The notes under the pieces were generated by a model, which ran no database searches, was not told the DNA's origin, and worked only from the letters and a program-made list of their open reading frames with translations. A DNA stretch of 13,263 nt. It comes from Bacteroidales bacterium. Its GTDB lineage: Bacteria > Bacteroidota > Bacteroidia > Bacteroidales > Bacteroidaceae. The position numbers were made by a program, and so were the translations under genes. Below are positions 1 to 6,555 of this stretch, one piece after another. The DNA lies in contig JAUNIV010000028.1 of the NCBI GenBank assembly GCA_030523385.1, positions 1-13,263 on the forward strand, written 5' to 3'. Position 1 is the first letter of the stretch. Each line of letters opens with the position of its first letter.

Positions 1-2
1 TA

Positions 3-110
3 GATTACCAACTGTCTTCCGCCATTAAACTCAATGTAGAGGTGAAGTACCAGATTATCGATGGCTACAACCAGCTCGTATTGACTCCGGGAGTGATTTT
101 CCTTTTTTAA
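3..110 (+). CDS. C-terminal fragment of a probable outer-membrane beta-barrel protein (5' end outside window)
   Basis: An open frame enters from the left edge and stops with TAA at 108-110, leaving 35 residues. The tail has alternating polar and hydrophobic residues (KLNVEVKYQIIDG, then LVLTPGVIFLF) and ends in a phenylalanine. That pattern is typical of the last strands of outer-membrane beta-barrels, whose terminal aromatic residue is read by the BAM machinery. The family cannot be named from so little sequence. A bidirectional terminator lies 68 bp downstream. The barrel assignment is inference; the open frame is short but reads cleanly into its stop. Confidence 0.5.
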   Translation, partial: DYQLSSAIKLNVEVKYQIIDGYNQLVLTPGVIFLF

Positions 111-177
111 AACCTGATAAAATCGAGTAGGAAGAAAACACCCTTTAGGGTACGTGTGTGCCGGGTGAACTATAAAA

Positions 178-210
178 AAGTCCCGCATGAATAACCTTCA
201 TGCGAGACTT
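178..210. terminator. Bidirectional rho-independent terminator
   Basis: A 14-bp arm (178-191) pairs with 197-210 with a single mismatch around a 5-nt loop. On the minus strand the stem is followed by a run of six T, a good terminator for the small-protein gene whose stop is about 20 bp upstream. On the plus strand the T-run is weaker (TTTGT), but the hairpin can also serve the partial gene at the left edge. Confidence 0.75.
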
Positions 211-229
211 TGTATTCTAAGACTGCCTT

Positions 230-361
230 TTATCCATTGATGGCATAACCCACCATAATGATAACTGCCAGCACGATTAATCCGATAAACAGGCCTTTCA
301 CTATGCGGTCGGCTCTTTTTTCTTCCTGTTGGCTATAAGCCACTTTCTTCTTTTTTCCCAT
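230..361 (-). CDS. Small single-pass membrane protein, 43 residues, function unknown
   Basis: This ORF is too short for routine gene calling but is well supported. It runs from ATG (359-361) to TAA (230-232). The N-terminus is very basic (MGKKKK), followed by a charged stretch with QQEEKRADR. One hydrophobic helix follows at about residues 24-39 (LFIGLIVLAVIIMVGY), with a short tail (AING). The basic N-terminus suggests an N-in topology by the positive-inside rule. A Bacteroides-type promoter lies about 46 bp upstream and a strong terminator directly downstream, so it is probably a monocistronic unit. I do not recognise a named family. The promoter-ORF-terminator arrangement is the main evidence that it is a real gene. 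Confidence 0.7.
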   Translation of the reverse strand: MGKKKKVAYSQQEEKRADRIVKGLFIGLIVLAVIIMVGYAING

Positions 362-406
362 AAGTATATTTCATTTTAAGATTAAACAATTTACTTCAGT
401 AACGTA

Positions 407-438
407 CAAAAATAAGTTATCTCACTTGAATAAACAAC
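407..438 (-). promoter_or_regulatory. Bacteroides-type promoter for the 43-residue protein gene
   Basis: On the minus strand, TATTTTTG (414 to 407) fits the -7 consensus TAnnTTTG. GTTG (438 to 435) sits 20 bp upstream as a -33 element. Transcription would start near 401, giving a leader of about 40 nt. The degenerate 22-bp array at 460-569 lies immediately upstream. Confidence 0.5.
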
Positions 439-459
439 GGGCTCTTATGAATAATCGGG

Positions 460-569
460 TTTTCACCGTATCATATTGTTTTTTTCACCGTATCAAATCC
501 TATTTTTGATAGGACAAAAAAATTTTTTTAAAGGACCAAACCAAATTTTCAAAGGGTCAAACTGAGACA
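460..569. repeat. Degenerate tandem array, period about 22 bp, five units
   Basis: Units begin at about 460, 482, 504, 526 and 548. The first two share an exact 14-bp core, TTTTCACCGTATCA (460-473 and 482-495). Units three to five drift towards AGGACAAA (511), AGGACCAAA (532) and GGGTCAAAC (554), keeping a T-rich start and the 21-22 bp step. A perfect A7T7 tract at 516-529 implies intrinsic DNA bending. The array fills most of the space between the prfB stop and the small-protein promoter. Two helical turns per unit would suit a protein binding one face of the DNA, but no regulator is known to me. This is the main content of the gene-free stretch 362-646. Confidence 0.5.
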
Positions 570-646
570 ACTCATTTTTGGCATATTACTTAGCATGTTC
601 CAAAAGTACAAAGTTTCAGGGAAAAAACAAACTGTTCGGAAATATT

Positions 647-1768
647 TTACAGATTATTCTCCGAACCGGAGAATTCCATCAGGTATGCCTTGATAAATCC
701 GTCTATCTTTCCGTCCATCACGCCGCCTACGTCCGAAGTCTGATAATTGGTGCGGTGGTCTTTTACCCGACGGTCATCGAACACATAGCTGCGTATCTGC
801 GATCCCCACTCTATCTTCTTCTTGCCGGCTTCTACTTTGGCCTGTTCTTCCATGCGGTGCTGCAATTCTTTGTCATACAAGATGGAGCGCAACTGACGCA
901 TGGCGTTTTCCTTGTTCTTAGGTTGGTCACGGGTTTCGGTATTCTCTATCAGGATTTCCTCTTCCTCGCCGGTGTAAGGGTCTTTATACTGATAGCGCAA
1001 ACGCACGCCGGATTCTACCTTGTTTACGTTCTGTCCTCCTGCACCTCCCGAACGGAAAGTATCCCACGACATACGTGCTGGCTCAATGTTTACTTCGATA
1101 CTGTCGTCCACCAAAGGAGTGACAAACACGGAAGCGAAAGAAGTCATGCGCTTGCCCTGAGCATTGTAAGGAGAGACACGCACTAGGCGGTGAACGCCGT
1201 TTTCGCCTTTCAGATAGCCATAGGCAAAACTACCTTCCATGTTCAGAGTCACCGTCTTGATTCCGGCTTCATCGCCTTCCTGCAAGTTGGCCACACTCAC
1301 TTTATAACCGTTTGTTTCGGCCCACCTCATATACATACGCATCAGCATGGAAGCCCAATCCTGGCTTTCAGTACCTCCTGCACCCGAATTGATTTTCAGT
1401 ACACAATCCATCTGGTCGGCTTCTTGGCGAAGCATGTTTTTCAGTTCCAACGCTTCAACCGCAGCCAATGCCTTGGTGTATCCGGCCTCTACCTCTTCTT
1501 CCGTCACCAGTTCATCCTTATAAAAATCGAAGGCAAGCTCCAGCTCGTCTGTCAAGGTCTTCACTTCCCGATACCCTTCTATCCACTTCTGAAGGTCTTT
1601 CACCTTCTTCATCTGCGCTTCCGCCTTCTTGGCATCATCCCAGAAACCGGGCGCCTGTGTACGCAGTTGCTCCTCTTCCACCTGGACCATCTTGTTCTCT
1701 ATGTCCAGATACCTTTCAAGGGCTGCCGTACGTTCTTTTACGTCTTTCAGTTGCTCTATTGTTATCAT
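647..1768 (-). CDS. prfB: Peptide chain release factor 2
   Basis: Class-I release factor that terminates translation at UGA and UAA by triggering peptidyl-tRNA hydrolysis in the ribosome. The 373-residue product has the usual RF2 length. An N-terminal coiled-coil domain covers about residues 1-115. GAGGTESQDWASML lies at 129-142. The stop-codon recognition tripeptide is SPY at 199-201, where most RF2 proteins have SPF. The catalytic GGQ is at 244-246 in SGGAGGQNVNKVES. The ATG start gives the expected N-terminus. The reading frame is continuous through the YLD region where E. coli prfB carries its programmed +1 frameshift, so that autoregulation is absent here. Its own promoter lies 30 bp upstream. 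No strong terminator is visible after the TAA stop. Confidence 0.97.
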   Translation of the reverse strand: MITIEQLKDVKERTAALERYLDIENKMVQVEEEQLRTQAPGFWDDAKKAEAQMKKVKDLQKWIEGYREVKTLTDELELAFDFYKDELVTEEEVEAGYTKALAAVEALELKNMLRQEADQMDCVLKINSGAGGTESQDWASMLMRMYMRWAETNGYKVSVANLQEGDEAGIKTVTLNMEGSFAYGYLKGENGVHRLVRVSPYNAQGKRMTSFASVFVTPLVDDSIEVNIEPARMSWDTFRSGGAGGQNVNKVESGVRLRYQYKDPYTGEEEEILIENTETRDQPKNKENAMRQLRSILYDKELQHRMEEQAKVEAGKKKIEWGSQIRSYVFDDRRVKDHRTNYQTSDVGGVMDGKIDGFIKAYLMEFSGSENNL

Positions 1769-1797
1769 CTTGAGGATTTTTGCTTTTTATCAGGCTG

Positions 1798-1828
1798 CAA
1801 AGATAGAAGAAATCTGTTCATTTTCAAA
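1798..1828 (-). promoter_or_regulatory. Promoter of prfB
   Basis: On the minus strand the -7 element is TATCTTTG (1805 to 1798) and the -33 element is TTTG (1828 to 1825), 19 bp apart. Transcription would start near 1792 with a leader of about 24 nt. Both elements lie in or beside the 64-bp gap after the acyl-CoA synthetase stop, so prfB need not depend on read-through. Confidence 0.65.
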
Positions 1829-1832
1829 GAAA

Positions 1833-3638
1833 TTACTCTTCGTACATCTTTTCTATCTCGGCTGCATAGTTCTTTTTCAACACATTGCGTTTGATTTTCA
1901 GCGTATTTGTTAGCTCTCCGCGCTCCATGCTGAAGGGATGGGGAAGCAAAGTAAACTTCTTAATCTGCTCGTAATGTGCAAATTGTTGCTGCAATGTATC
2001 TATGCGTTCCTTAAACAAATTTATAATCTTGGGATTCTGCAACAGTTCCTCCATGCTGGTGTACATTATTCCCTGTTTGACGGCATACTCTTCCACTAAG
2101 CTGTATTCGGGAATAATCAGTGCCGACACAAACTTGCGTTCATCGGCTATGATGGATATCTGGTCGATGTAACGGTCCACCACCAACTTGGCTTCTATGG
2201 CCTGCGGGGCAATGTACTTGCCGTTGGAAGTCTTGAACAAGTCTTTGATGCGTTCGGTCAAGAACAGGTGTCCGTCTTTGATGTAGCCGGCATCGCCGGT
2301 GCGGAACCATCCATCTTCTGTAAAAGCAGCTTTCGTGGCAGCTTCTTTCTTATAATATCCGTGCGTCACACTGGCTCCTCGCAACAGGATTTCATTATCT
2401 TCTCCTATCTTCACCTGCGTATGAGGCATCAGGCTACCTACCGAACCAATCACGTGGTCGCCGTTCTCTTCGCAAGATACCGTAGCCGTAGATTCGGTCA
2501 AGCCATATCCGGCCACCATGTTGATTCCTACGGAAAGGACAAACTCTTGCACTACGGGAGGTATGGCAGCGCCTGCCGTCGGGAAGAAACGTCCATTGTC
2601 TATGCCGATGGTTTTCTTCAGTACGCTATAAATGGTTTTCTCATAAAACTTATACTTCATGTGCAACATGGTCGGCGGTGTCAGTCCTTTGAACACGTAC
2701 TCCAGATTATGCTCACGTCCCACATTGATGGCATCCAGCATCAGTTTTTTCTTCAAGCCTGTGGTTGCATTTATCTTTTCCTGTACGCCTGCATACACTT
2801 TCTCCCAAAAGCGAGGCACGCTGCACATAGCCGTAGGACGTATCTCCTTGATGGTTTTCTGTATATCCTGCGGCCGAAGATTTACGGCCAACGTACATCC
2901 CATAGTGAGGCACCAATAAGTCCATGCCCGTTCAAACACATGGGTATAAGGCAAGAAGTTCATCACCACATCCGTATCGCCCAACTGAGGGAAACGCTGG
3001 TCGTGGGCAGGGAAAGCTGCTTCGTAACAAGAATGATGCAACATCACTCCTTTGCTGTCGCCCGTAGTGCCGCTGGTATAAAGTATATTGGCTATGTCAC
3101 CGTTTCCGGATTCGGAAGTGCGCTTGTCCACCTCCTCTTGATGAGAAGATGCTTCACCCAATTTCAAGAATTCGTCAAAATAAATAGAGGTTTCATCGCG
3201 TGCATCACGCCGCACTGTTTTATCGAATATAATAATCTGCTTCACCTGCGTGCCCAACGACATGACGCGGAATGCCACATCATATTGCAACTGTTCGCCC
3301 ACAAAGACGAAACGGATTTCGGCATCGTTCACCATATAATGCACTTGTGCTTCGGAGCTGGTGGCATAGAAAGGTACGGTCACAGCCCGCACACCAAAAG
3401 CGCCAAAGTCCATATATAGGCTTTCGGGTTTATTTTGGGAAAATACGGCGATGTTTTCCTGTACGCCCACTCCCAATTCTATCAAAGCATTCGATACTGT
3501 CTTTACTGTTTCCGCAAACCGATTCCATGAAACCGGAACCCATGATTCGGTCTGATAATCGCGATAACGCAGTGCCACACGGTCACCATATTTCTCGGCC
3601 TGACGCTGTATCAGGACAGATAATAGAGAACTATTCAT
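1833..3638 (-). CDS. Long-chain acyl-CoA synthetase (AMP-forming), FadD15/FAA-like
   Basis: Adenylate-forming enzyme of the ANL superfamily. It should activate a long-chain fatty acid with ATP and load it onto CoA, for phospholipid synthesis or fatty-acid recycling. The 601-residue length matches the FadD15/FAA-like group. The ATP-binding loop YTSGTTGDSKG is at 187-197 and YGLTES at 378-383. GWFRTGD (443-449) holds the ribose-binding aspartate. KDLFKTSNGKYIAP (465-478) forms the hinge, and LKIKR near 580-584 holds the likely catalytic lysine. No signal peptide is seen, so it is cytoplasmic or peripheral at the inner membrane. It is read divergently from the fimbrillin gene, with a 215-bp intergenic region between them. 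The chain length of the substrate cannot be read from the sequence. Confidence 0.93.
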   Translation of the reverse strand: MNSSLLSVLIQRQAEKYGDRVALRYRDYQTESWVPVSWNRFAETVKTVSNALIELGVGVQENIAVFSQNKPESLYMDFGAFGVRAVTVPFYATSSEAQVHYMVNDAEIRFVFVGEQLQYDVAFRVMSLGTQVKQIIIFDKTVRRDARDETSIYFDEFLKLGEASSHQEEVDKRTSESGNGDIANILYTSGTTGDSKGVMLHHSCYEAAFPAHDQRFPQLGDTDVVMNFLPYTHVFERAWTYWCLTMGCTLAVNLRPQDIQKTIKEIRPTAMCSVPRFWEKVYAGVQEKINATTGLKKKLMLDAINVGREHNLEYVFKGLTPPTMLHMKYKFYEKTIYSVLKKTIGIDNGRFFPTAGAAIPPVVQEFVLSVGINMVAGYGLTESTATVSCEENGDHVIGSVGSLMPHTQVKIGEDNEILLRGASVTHGYYKKEAATKAAFTEDGWFRTGDAGYIKDGHLFLTERIKDLFKTSNGKYIAPQAIEAKLVVDRYIDQISIIADERKFVSALIIPEYSLVEEYAVKQGIMYTSMEELLQNPKIINLFKERIDTLQQQFAHYEQIKKFTLLPHPFSMERGELTNTLKIKRNVLKKNYAAEIEKMYEE

Positions 3639-3662
3639 CTAAATATTTTTTAAATTCGCATG

Positions 3663-3670
3663 CAAAGTTA
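3663..3670 (-). promoter_or_regulatory. -7 element upstream of the acyl-CoA synthetase
   Basis: The minus strand reads TAACTTTG (3670 to 3663), an exact TAnnTTTG match 25 bp before the start codon, so the leader is very short. No convincing -33 TTTG is found at the expected spacing (about 3690). Confidence 0.45.
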
Positions 3671-3789
3671 TGGTTTTATTTGGAATTACCCTCTATAAAG
3701 CATTATTAATTTTCCCGTCCAATCAAAGAGTTACAAGAACATTTCAGCAATACTTAGTTGTTTATGTAACTTTATTGTTTTTTTGCCGT

Positions 3790-3822
3790 ATTGTTTTATT
3801 AAAATTAAAAGTTATATCTTTG
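3790..3822 (+). promoter_or_regulatory. Promoter of the fimbrillin-like lipoprotein gene
   Basis: The -7 element is TATCTTTG (3815-3822) and the -33 element is ATTG (3790-3793), 21 bp apart. Transcription would start near 3829, about 25 nt before the ATG. The leader just before the start is A-rich (TAAAGAAACAGAA), as is common in Bacteroides, and has no Shine-Dalgarno sequence. A 7-bp inverted repeat, AGTTACA (3729-3735) and TGTAACT (3765-3771), lies upstream of this promoter and might be an operator. Confidence 0.6.
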
Positions 3823-3853
3823 CGCCCTCAAAATCGAAAATAAAGAAACAGAA

Positions 3854-4837
3854 ATGAAGAAATTATTTCCCTTTTTGTGCATGGCGACAGTTACATTAAC
3901 AGCCTGCCAACAGTTGAATGAGACAGTGTTTAATGAGAGTGAAGAACAAGATGAGAAGAAGGTTTCTATCGTAGCTGCCATAGGTAAGCAACAGCAGAGC
4001 CGGACCGTAATGGACAATCAAGACAACACCGTATTCTCTTTTTGTGAAGATGATGAAATCGGAGTCTTTGCCGATGGTGCAGCAGACACTTATAAATGGA
4101 AGCTGACAAACACCGAAGGACAACTCAAATGGCAACCGGAAACATCTATGAAATGGCCGGAAGAAGAAATTGACCAAATGGTTACCTTTTTCGCCTATAG
4201 CCCTTATACCGGAGAAATGTCAGAAAACAAAGTAGAAATGCCGTCTTTGTTGGGACAGACGGGCGATGCCAAAGATTTAGCCAAGTATGACTTTCTGGTG
4301 GCTCGTTGTACTAACAATTATATGAAAAGCGGCGGTGAGATATTCTTTACTGGCGATAACGCTTTCCAGCATGTATCCTCTTTGATTGCTTTCAAAGTGA
4401 AGAATGACCCCAATATGTCGGGTGCAATCATCCAAAAAATATTGTTTAAAGGCAATGGAGTAGCTACTCAAACGAAATATGTTTTCAGCAATACGGAAGA
4501 GCTTACCATAGAAGCTTCGCCTGCTGCTGACATCGTTAATAAAATGGAGTTGACTGTAAATCAGACAGTCGCAGAAGAAGGAGCTGTATTCTATACTATT
4601 GTCAACCCTGTAAGCTCAGACCTTAGCCTGTCATTGAGTTACACTCGGAATGGCATTCTTTATGAAACAAAAGAAGTCAAGCTTGGAACCGACTTTACAA
4701 GCAATAATATGTATAAATACTCTTTAAGTATCAATAAAGGCGAAGTTATCATAACCGGTGCGGATATCGACCCTTGGGAATCGAATGAAATGGGGGATAT
4801 TACATTGGATGAAGTAAAGAAGGAAGAGACGAAATAA
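3854..4837 (+). CDS. Fimbrillin-family (Mfa-like) surface lipoprotein
   Basis: Putative lipoprotein pilin or minor fimbrial subunit of the Bacteroidales type. The N-terminus (MKKLFPFLCMATVTLTAC) is a type II signal peptide with lipobox LTAC and lipidated Cys18. Family hallmarks follow in order: FAYSPY near 113-118, YDFLVA near 145-150, FQHVSSLIAFKVK near 171-183, and KYSLSINKGEVIITGADIDPW at the C-terminus (288-308). The 327-residue length is normal for the family. Residues just after the lipid Cys (QQLNETV) do not form the acidic surface-export signal of many Bacteroides lipoproteins, so it may be exported as a pilin or anchored otherwise. It stands alone, with no adjacent anchor or tip gene, its own promoter and a terminator. 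Polymerised pilus subunit versus general adhesin cannot be decided here. Confidence 0.85.
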   Translation: MKKLFPFLCMATVTLTACQQLNETVFNESEEQDEKKVSIVAAIGKQQQSRTVMDNQDNTVFSFCEDDEIGVFADGAADTYKWKLTNTEGQLKWQPETSMKWPEEEIDQMVTFFAYSPYTGEMSENKVEMPSLLGQTGDAKDLAKYDFLVARCTNNYMKSGGEIFFTGDNAFQHVSSLIAFKVKNDPNMSGAIIQKILFKGNGVATQTKYVFSNTEELTIEASPAADIVNKMELTVNQTVAEEGAVFYTIVNPVSSDLSLSLSYTRNGILYETKEVKLGTDFTSNNMYKYSLSINKGEVIITGADIDPWESNEMGDITLDEVKKEETK

Positions 4838-4867
4838 AAGTATATAGTAATAAAGCTACGTAGAATT

Positions 4868-4902
4868 AAAGCGGGGTCAAAAAGTCTTTGACCACCCGCT
4901 TT
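4868..4902. terminator. Bidirectional terminator between fimbrillin and CobW genes
   Basis: AAAGCGGGGTCAAA (4868-4881) pairs with the segment ending in CCCGCTTT at 4902, with a 2-nt bulge and a short loop (about 4882-4886). It sits between two convergent genes, 30 bp after the fimbrillin stop and 24 bp after the CobW stop. The flanking T-rich and A-rich bases are modest (TTTATTTT on the plus strand). Confidence 0.75.
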
Positions 4903-4926
4903 ATTTTCATTCCAAGAATAATGTCA

Positions 4927-6168
4927 TTACGCCAGACATTCGTCTAAATCGCGTGTCAGCTGTTCTTTGTCCAGGTGTTGACCAATAAAGACAATCTTTT
5001 GCATACGGTCTCCATACTTGTCATCCCAATCTTTCAGCAGACCCGGTTCTTGTTTCATGATTTCTATCAATTCATCTTCAGGTGCTGTGGCATACCACAA
5101 TCCGGCTTCTTTCAGCTTTTTCTGCACACCGGCCTGTTCAAACAAGAAAGACATGTCAGGATTATGTTTGAAATAACATACTCCTTTGGCACGAATGATG
5201 TTCTTACTCCACTTGGTAGCTACAAAACGGTCAAACTTATGAATATCGAATGCAGGACGACGGTAATATACAAAGGTACTAATGCCATACTCTTCTACTT
5301 CACCTCCTTCGTGATGATGGTGATGAGCATGGTGATGGTGGTCTTCGTGATCATGACTCTCATGATGATGTTCGTGTCCCTCTTCTTCATGATGGTGGTG
5401 ATGTCCGTGCCCTTCTTCCTCTTCGCGCTGTTCATCGGTAAGCGGGCTTTCCAGTTCGCGTACCCATCCTGCCGATGTAGCGGTACGCTCAAAATTGAAC
5501 TTTCCAGTATGAATAATCTTATCTAAATCCACCTTGGCATAATCGCATTCTATAATCTCGGCGGCAGGCTGTAAAGTACGTATAATTTGCTTGATGCGTT
5601 CCAGTTCTCCGCGTTCCACTTCCGAAGCCTTGTTAAGCAGAATGATATTACAGAATTCTATCTGCTGGATTATCAGGTTCTCGATATCCTCTTCGTCAAT
5701 GCCTTTACGTGTCAGGTCATTACCGCAGGCAAATTCACTTTGCAAGCGCAGGGCATCTACCACCGTAACAATGCAATCCAGCCTACAGTCGCCGTGCGTG
5801 GCTACATCCATGGCAGGTATGGAACAAATGGTCTGTGCAATGGGAGCCGGTTCGCAAATTCCACTGGCTTCTATCACAATGTAATCAAAACGATTCAGCT
5901 TCAGGATATCGTCTATTTGTTCTATCAAGTCCATCTTCAACGTACAGCAGATACAACCGTTCTGCAGGGCAACAAGGCTCTCATCTTTCTTGCCTACAAT
6001 TCCTCCTTTTTGAATGAGGTCGGCATCTATGTTCACCTCGCCTATATCATTGACAATAACGGCAAACTTAATACCTCGTTTGTTCGAAAGAATGTGGTTT
6101 ACCAAAGTTGTTTTTCCACTGCCCAGATAACCAGTCAGGAGCAGTATTGGGGTTTCTTTTGTTTTCAT
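4927..6168 (-). CDS. CobW/COG0523 G3E GTPase with His-rich metal-binding loop (putative metal chaperone)
   Basis: P-loop GTPase of the G3E/COG0523 family, whose members deliver or sort metals, often zinc. Walker A is GYLGSGKT (13-20). The family metal motif is GCICC (71-75). The Walker B region is near IVIEASG (97-103). An extra cysteine pair occurs in HGDCRLDC (125-132). The guanine-recognition motif reads NKAS (179-182) instead of the usual NKxD. Residues 253-287 are His-rich, with 21 His in 35 residues between Glu/Asp runs, a likely metal reservoir or sensor. The CobW C-terminal domain follows from about 297 (STFVYYRRPAFDIHKF). There is no signal peptide, so it is cytoplasmic. It appears monocistronic. 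Two palindromes upstream could be metal-regulator sites. The metal is inferred, most likely zinc; no cobalamin genes are nearby. Confidence 0.9.
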   Translation of the reverse strand: MKTKETPILLLTGYLGSGKTTLVNHILSNKRGIKFAVIVNDIGEVNIDADLIQKGGIVGKKDESLVALQNGCICCTLKMDLIEQIDDILKLNRFDYIVIEASGICEPAPIAQTICSIPAMDVATHGDCRLDCIVTVVDALRLQSEFACGNDLTRKGIDEEDIENLIIQQIEFCNIILLNKASEVERGELERIKQIIRTLQPAAEIIECDYAKVDLDKIIHTGKFNFERTATSAGWVRELESPLTDEQREEEEGHGHHHHHEEEGHEHHHESHDHEDHHHHAHHHHHEGGEVEEYGISTFVYYRRPAFDIHKFDRFVATKWSKNIIRAKGVCYFKHNPDMSFLFEQAGVQKKLKEAGLWYATAPEDELIEIMKQEPGLLKDWDDKYGDRMQKIVFIGQHLDKEQLTRDLDECLA

Positions 6169-6219
6169 CGTTATTTTCTTATATTCTAATAGATATTTTA
6201 TTTGTCTTCTTTTTCAGGG

Positions 6220-6232
6220 CAGATATAATCTG
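6220..6232. promoter_or_regulatory. 13-bp perfect palindrome upstream of the CobW-family gene (candidate operator)
   Basis: CAGATATAATCTG is a perfect 5-3-5 inverted repeat centred about 58 bp before the CobW start codon. Its left half on the minus strand reads TATATCTG, one base from the -7 consensus TAnnTTTG, so a bound repressor could block a promoter. No confident -33 element is found. The role is inferred only from symmetry and position. Confidence 0.3.
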
Positions 6233-6288
6233 TGAAACAAAAAACATGCCAATAATAACTATTTATATTTATTTAGGCTGCTTCTTTT

Positions 6289-6308
6289 GAGATTATTTAA
6301 ATATTCTC
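6289..6308. promoter_or_regulatory. 20-bp near-perfect AT-rich palindrome (candidate Fur/Zur-type operator)
   Basis: GAGATTATTTAAATATTCTC is a head-to-head inverted repeat with one mismatched pair, centred on TTTAAA about 130 bp upstream of the CobW-family start. CTTTT (6284-6288) and AAAAG (6314-6318) extend the symmetry. AT-rich palindromes of about this size are typical of Fur-family sites, but no consensus for this organism is known to me. Apart from this and the 13-bp palindrome, I see nothing in 6169-6393. Confidence 0.3.
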
Positions 6309-6393
6309 TTATGAAAAGTTCAACAGCGGATTTAACGACCCCGAATTAAATCCCGATTATGTCCCCATTTTCGGGCATATTCAGGGAACAGGC

Positions 6394-6428
6394 AAAAAAA
6401 ATAGCCGCAAACTGTACGGTTTGCGGCT
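6394..6428 (-). terminator. Rho-independent terminator of tRNA-Gln
   Basis: AGCCGCAAAC (6403-6412) and GTTTGCGGCT (6419-6428) form a perfect 10-bp stem with a 6-nt loop. On the minus strand it is followed by a run of eight T (6401 to 6394). It lies 27 bp beyond the 3' end of the tRNA. Confidence 0.9.
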
Positions 6429-6455
6429 TTTTGTTCGGAAAATGTTGGTTCTTTG

Positions 6456-6526
6456 TTGGACTACCAGGATTCGAACCTGGACAAACAGAACCAAAACCTG
6501 TTGTGCTACCATTACACCATAGTCCA
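6456..6526 (-). tRNA. tRNA-Gln (anticodon UUG)
   Basis: The cloverleaf reads directly from the minus strand in 71 nt. The acceptor arms are TGGACTA and TAGTCCA with discriminator A. The D-loop contains AATGGTAG. The anticodon stem ACAGG/TCTGT closes a 7-nt loop TTTTGGT with anticodon TTG, for CAA codons. The T-arm is CCAGG, TTCGAAT, CCTGG. CCA is not encoded (the next bases are CAA), so it is added after transcription. Dedicated promoter and terminator flank the gene. No integrase or att-like duplication of the tRNA end is seen, so it is not an occupied integration site here. Confidence 0.97.
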
Positions 6527-6555
6527 ATCATTGGTGCTTTCCTCGGAAAGCGGTG

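Noticed and set aside
139..167. Hairpin CACCC/GGGTG with inner ACCCT/AGGGT after the partial outer-membrane gene
   Set aside because: No T-run follows; the hairpin at 178-210 is a much better terminator.
475..508. Plus-strand promoter (ATTG then TATTTTTG at 501-508)
   Set aside because: The -7 match is exact, but no plus-strand gene follows; it would transcribe antisense to prfB. It lies in T-rich repeat DNA where chance matches are likely.
460..569. CRISPR array
   Set aside because: Units are contiguous at about 22 bp, degenerate and without unique spacers; no cas genes are present.
575..605. Weak TTTTGG/CCAAAA hairpin after prfB as its terminator
   Set aside because: The stem is only about 6 bp with a long loop and no T-run; too weak to call.
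578..1913. Several open frames of 90-234 codons on the plus strand opposite prfB, and similar ones opposite tyrS, metK and the acyl-CoA synthetase
   Set aside because: They are antisense shadows of clear genes, without family motifs or plausible start regions.
3639..3853. Invertible promoter upstream of the fimbrillin-like gene
   Set aside because: Only 7-bp inverted repeats are found, much shorter than the flanking repeats of known Bacteroides promoter inversions, and no invertase gene is near.
6456..6526. tRNA-Gln as an integration site of a mobile element
   Set aside because: No integrase, no duplicated tRNA 3' end and no foreign-looking cargo beside it.
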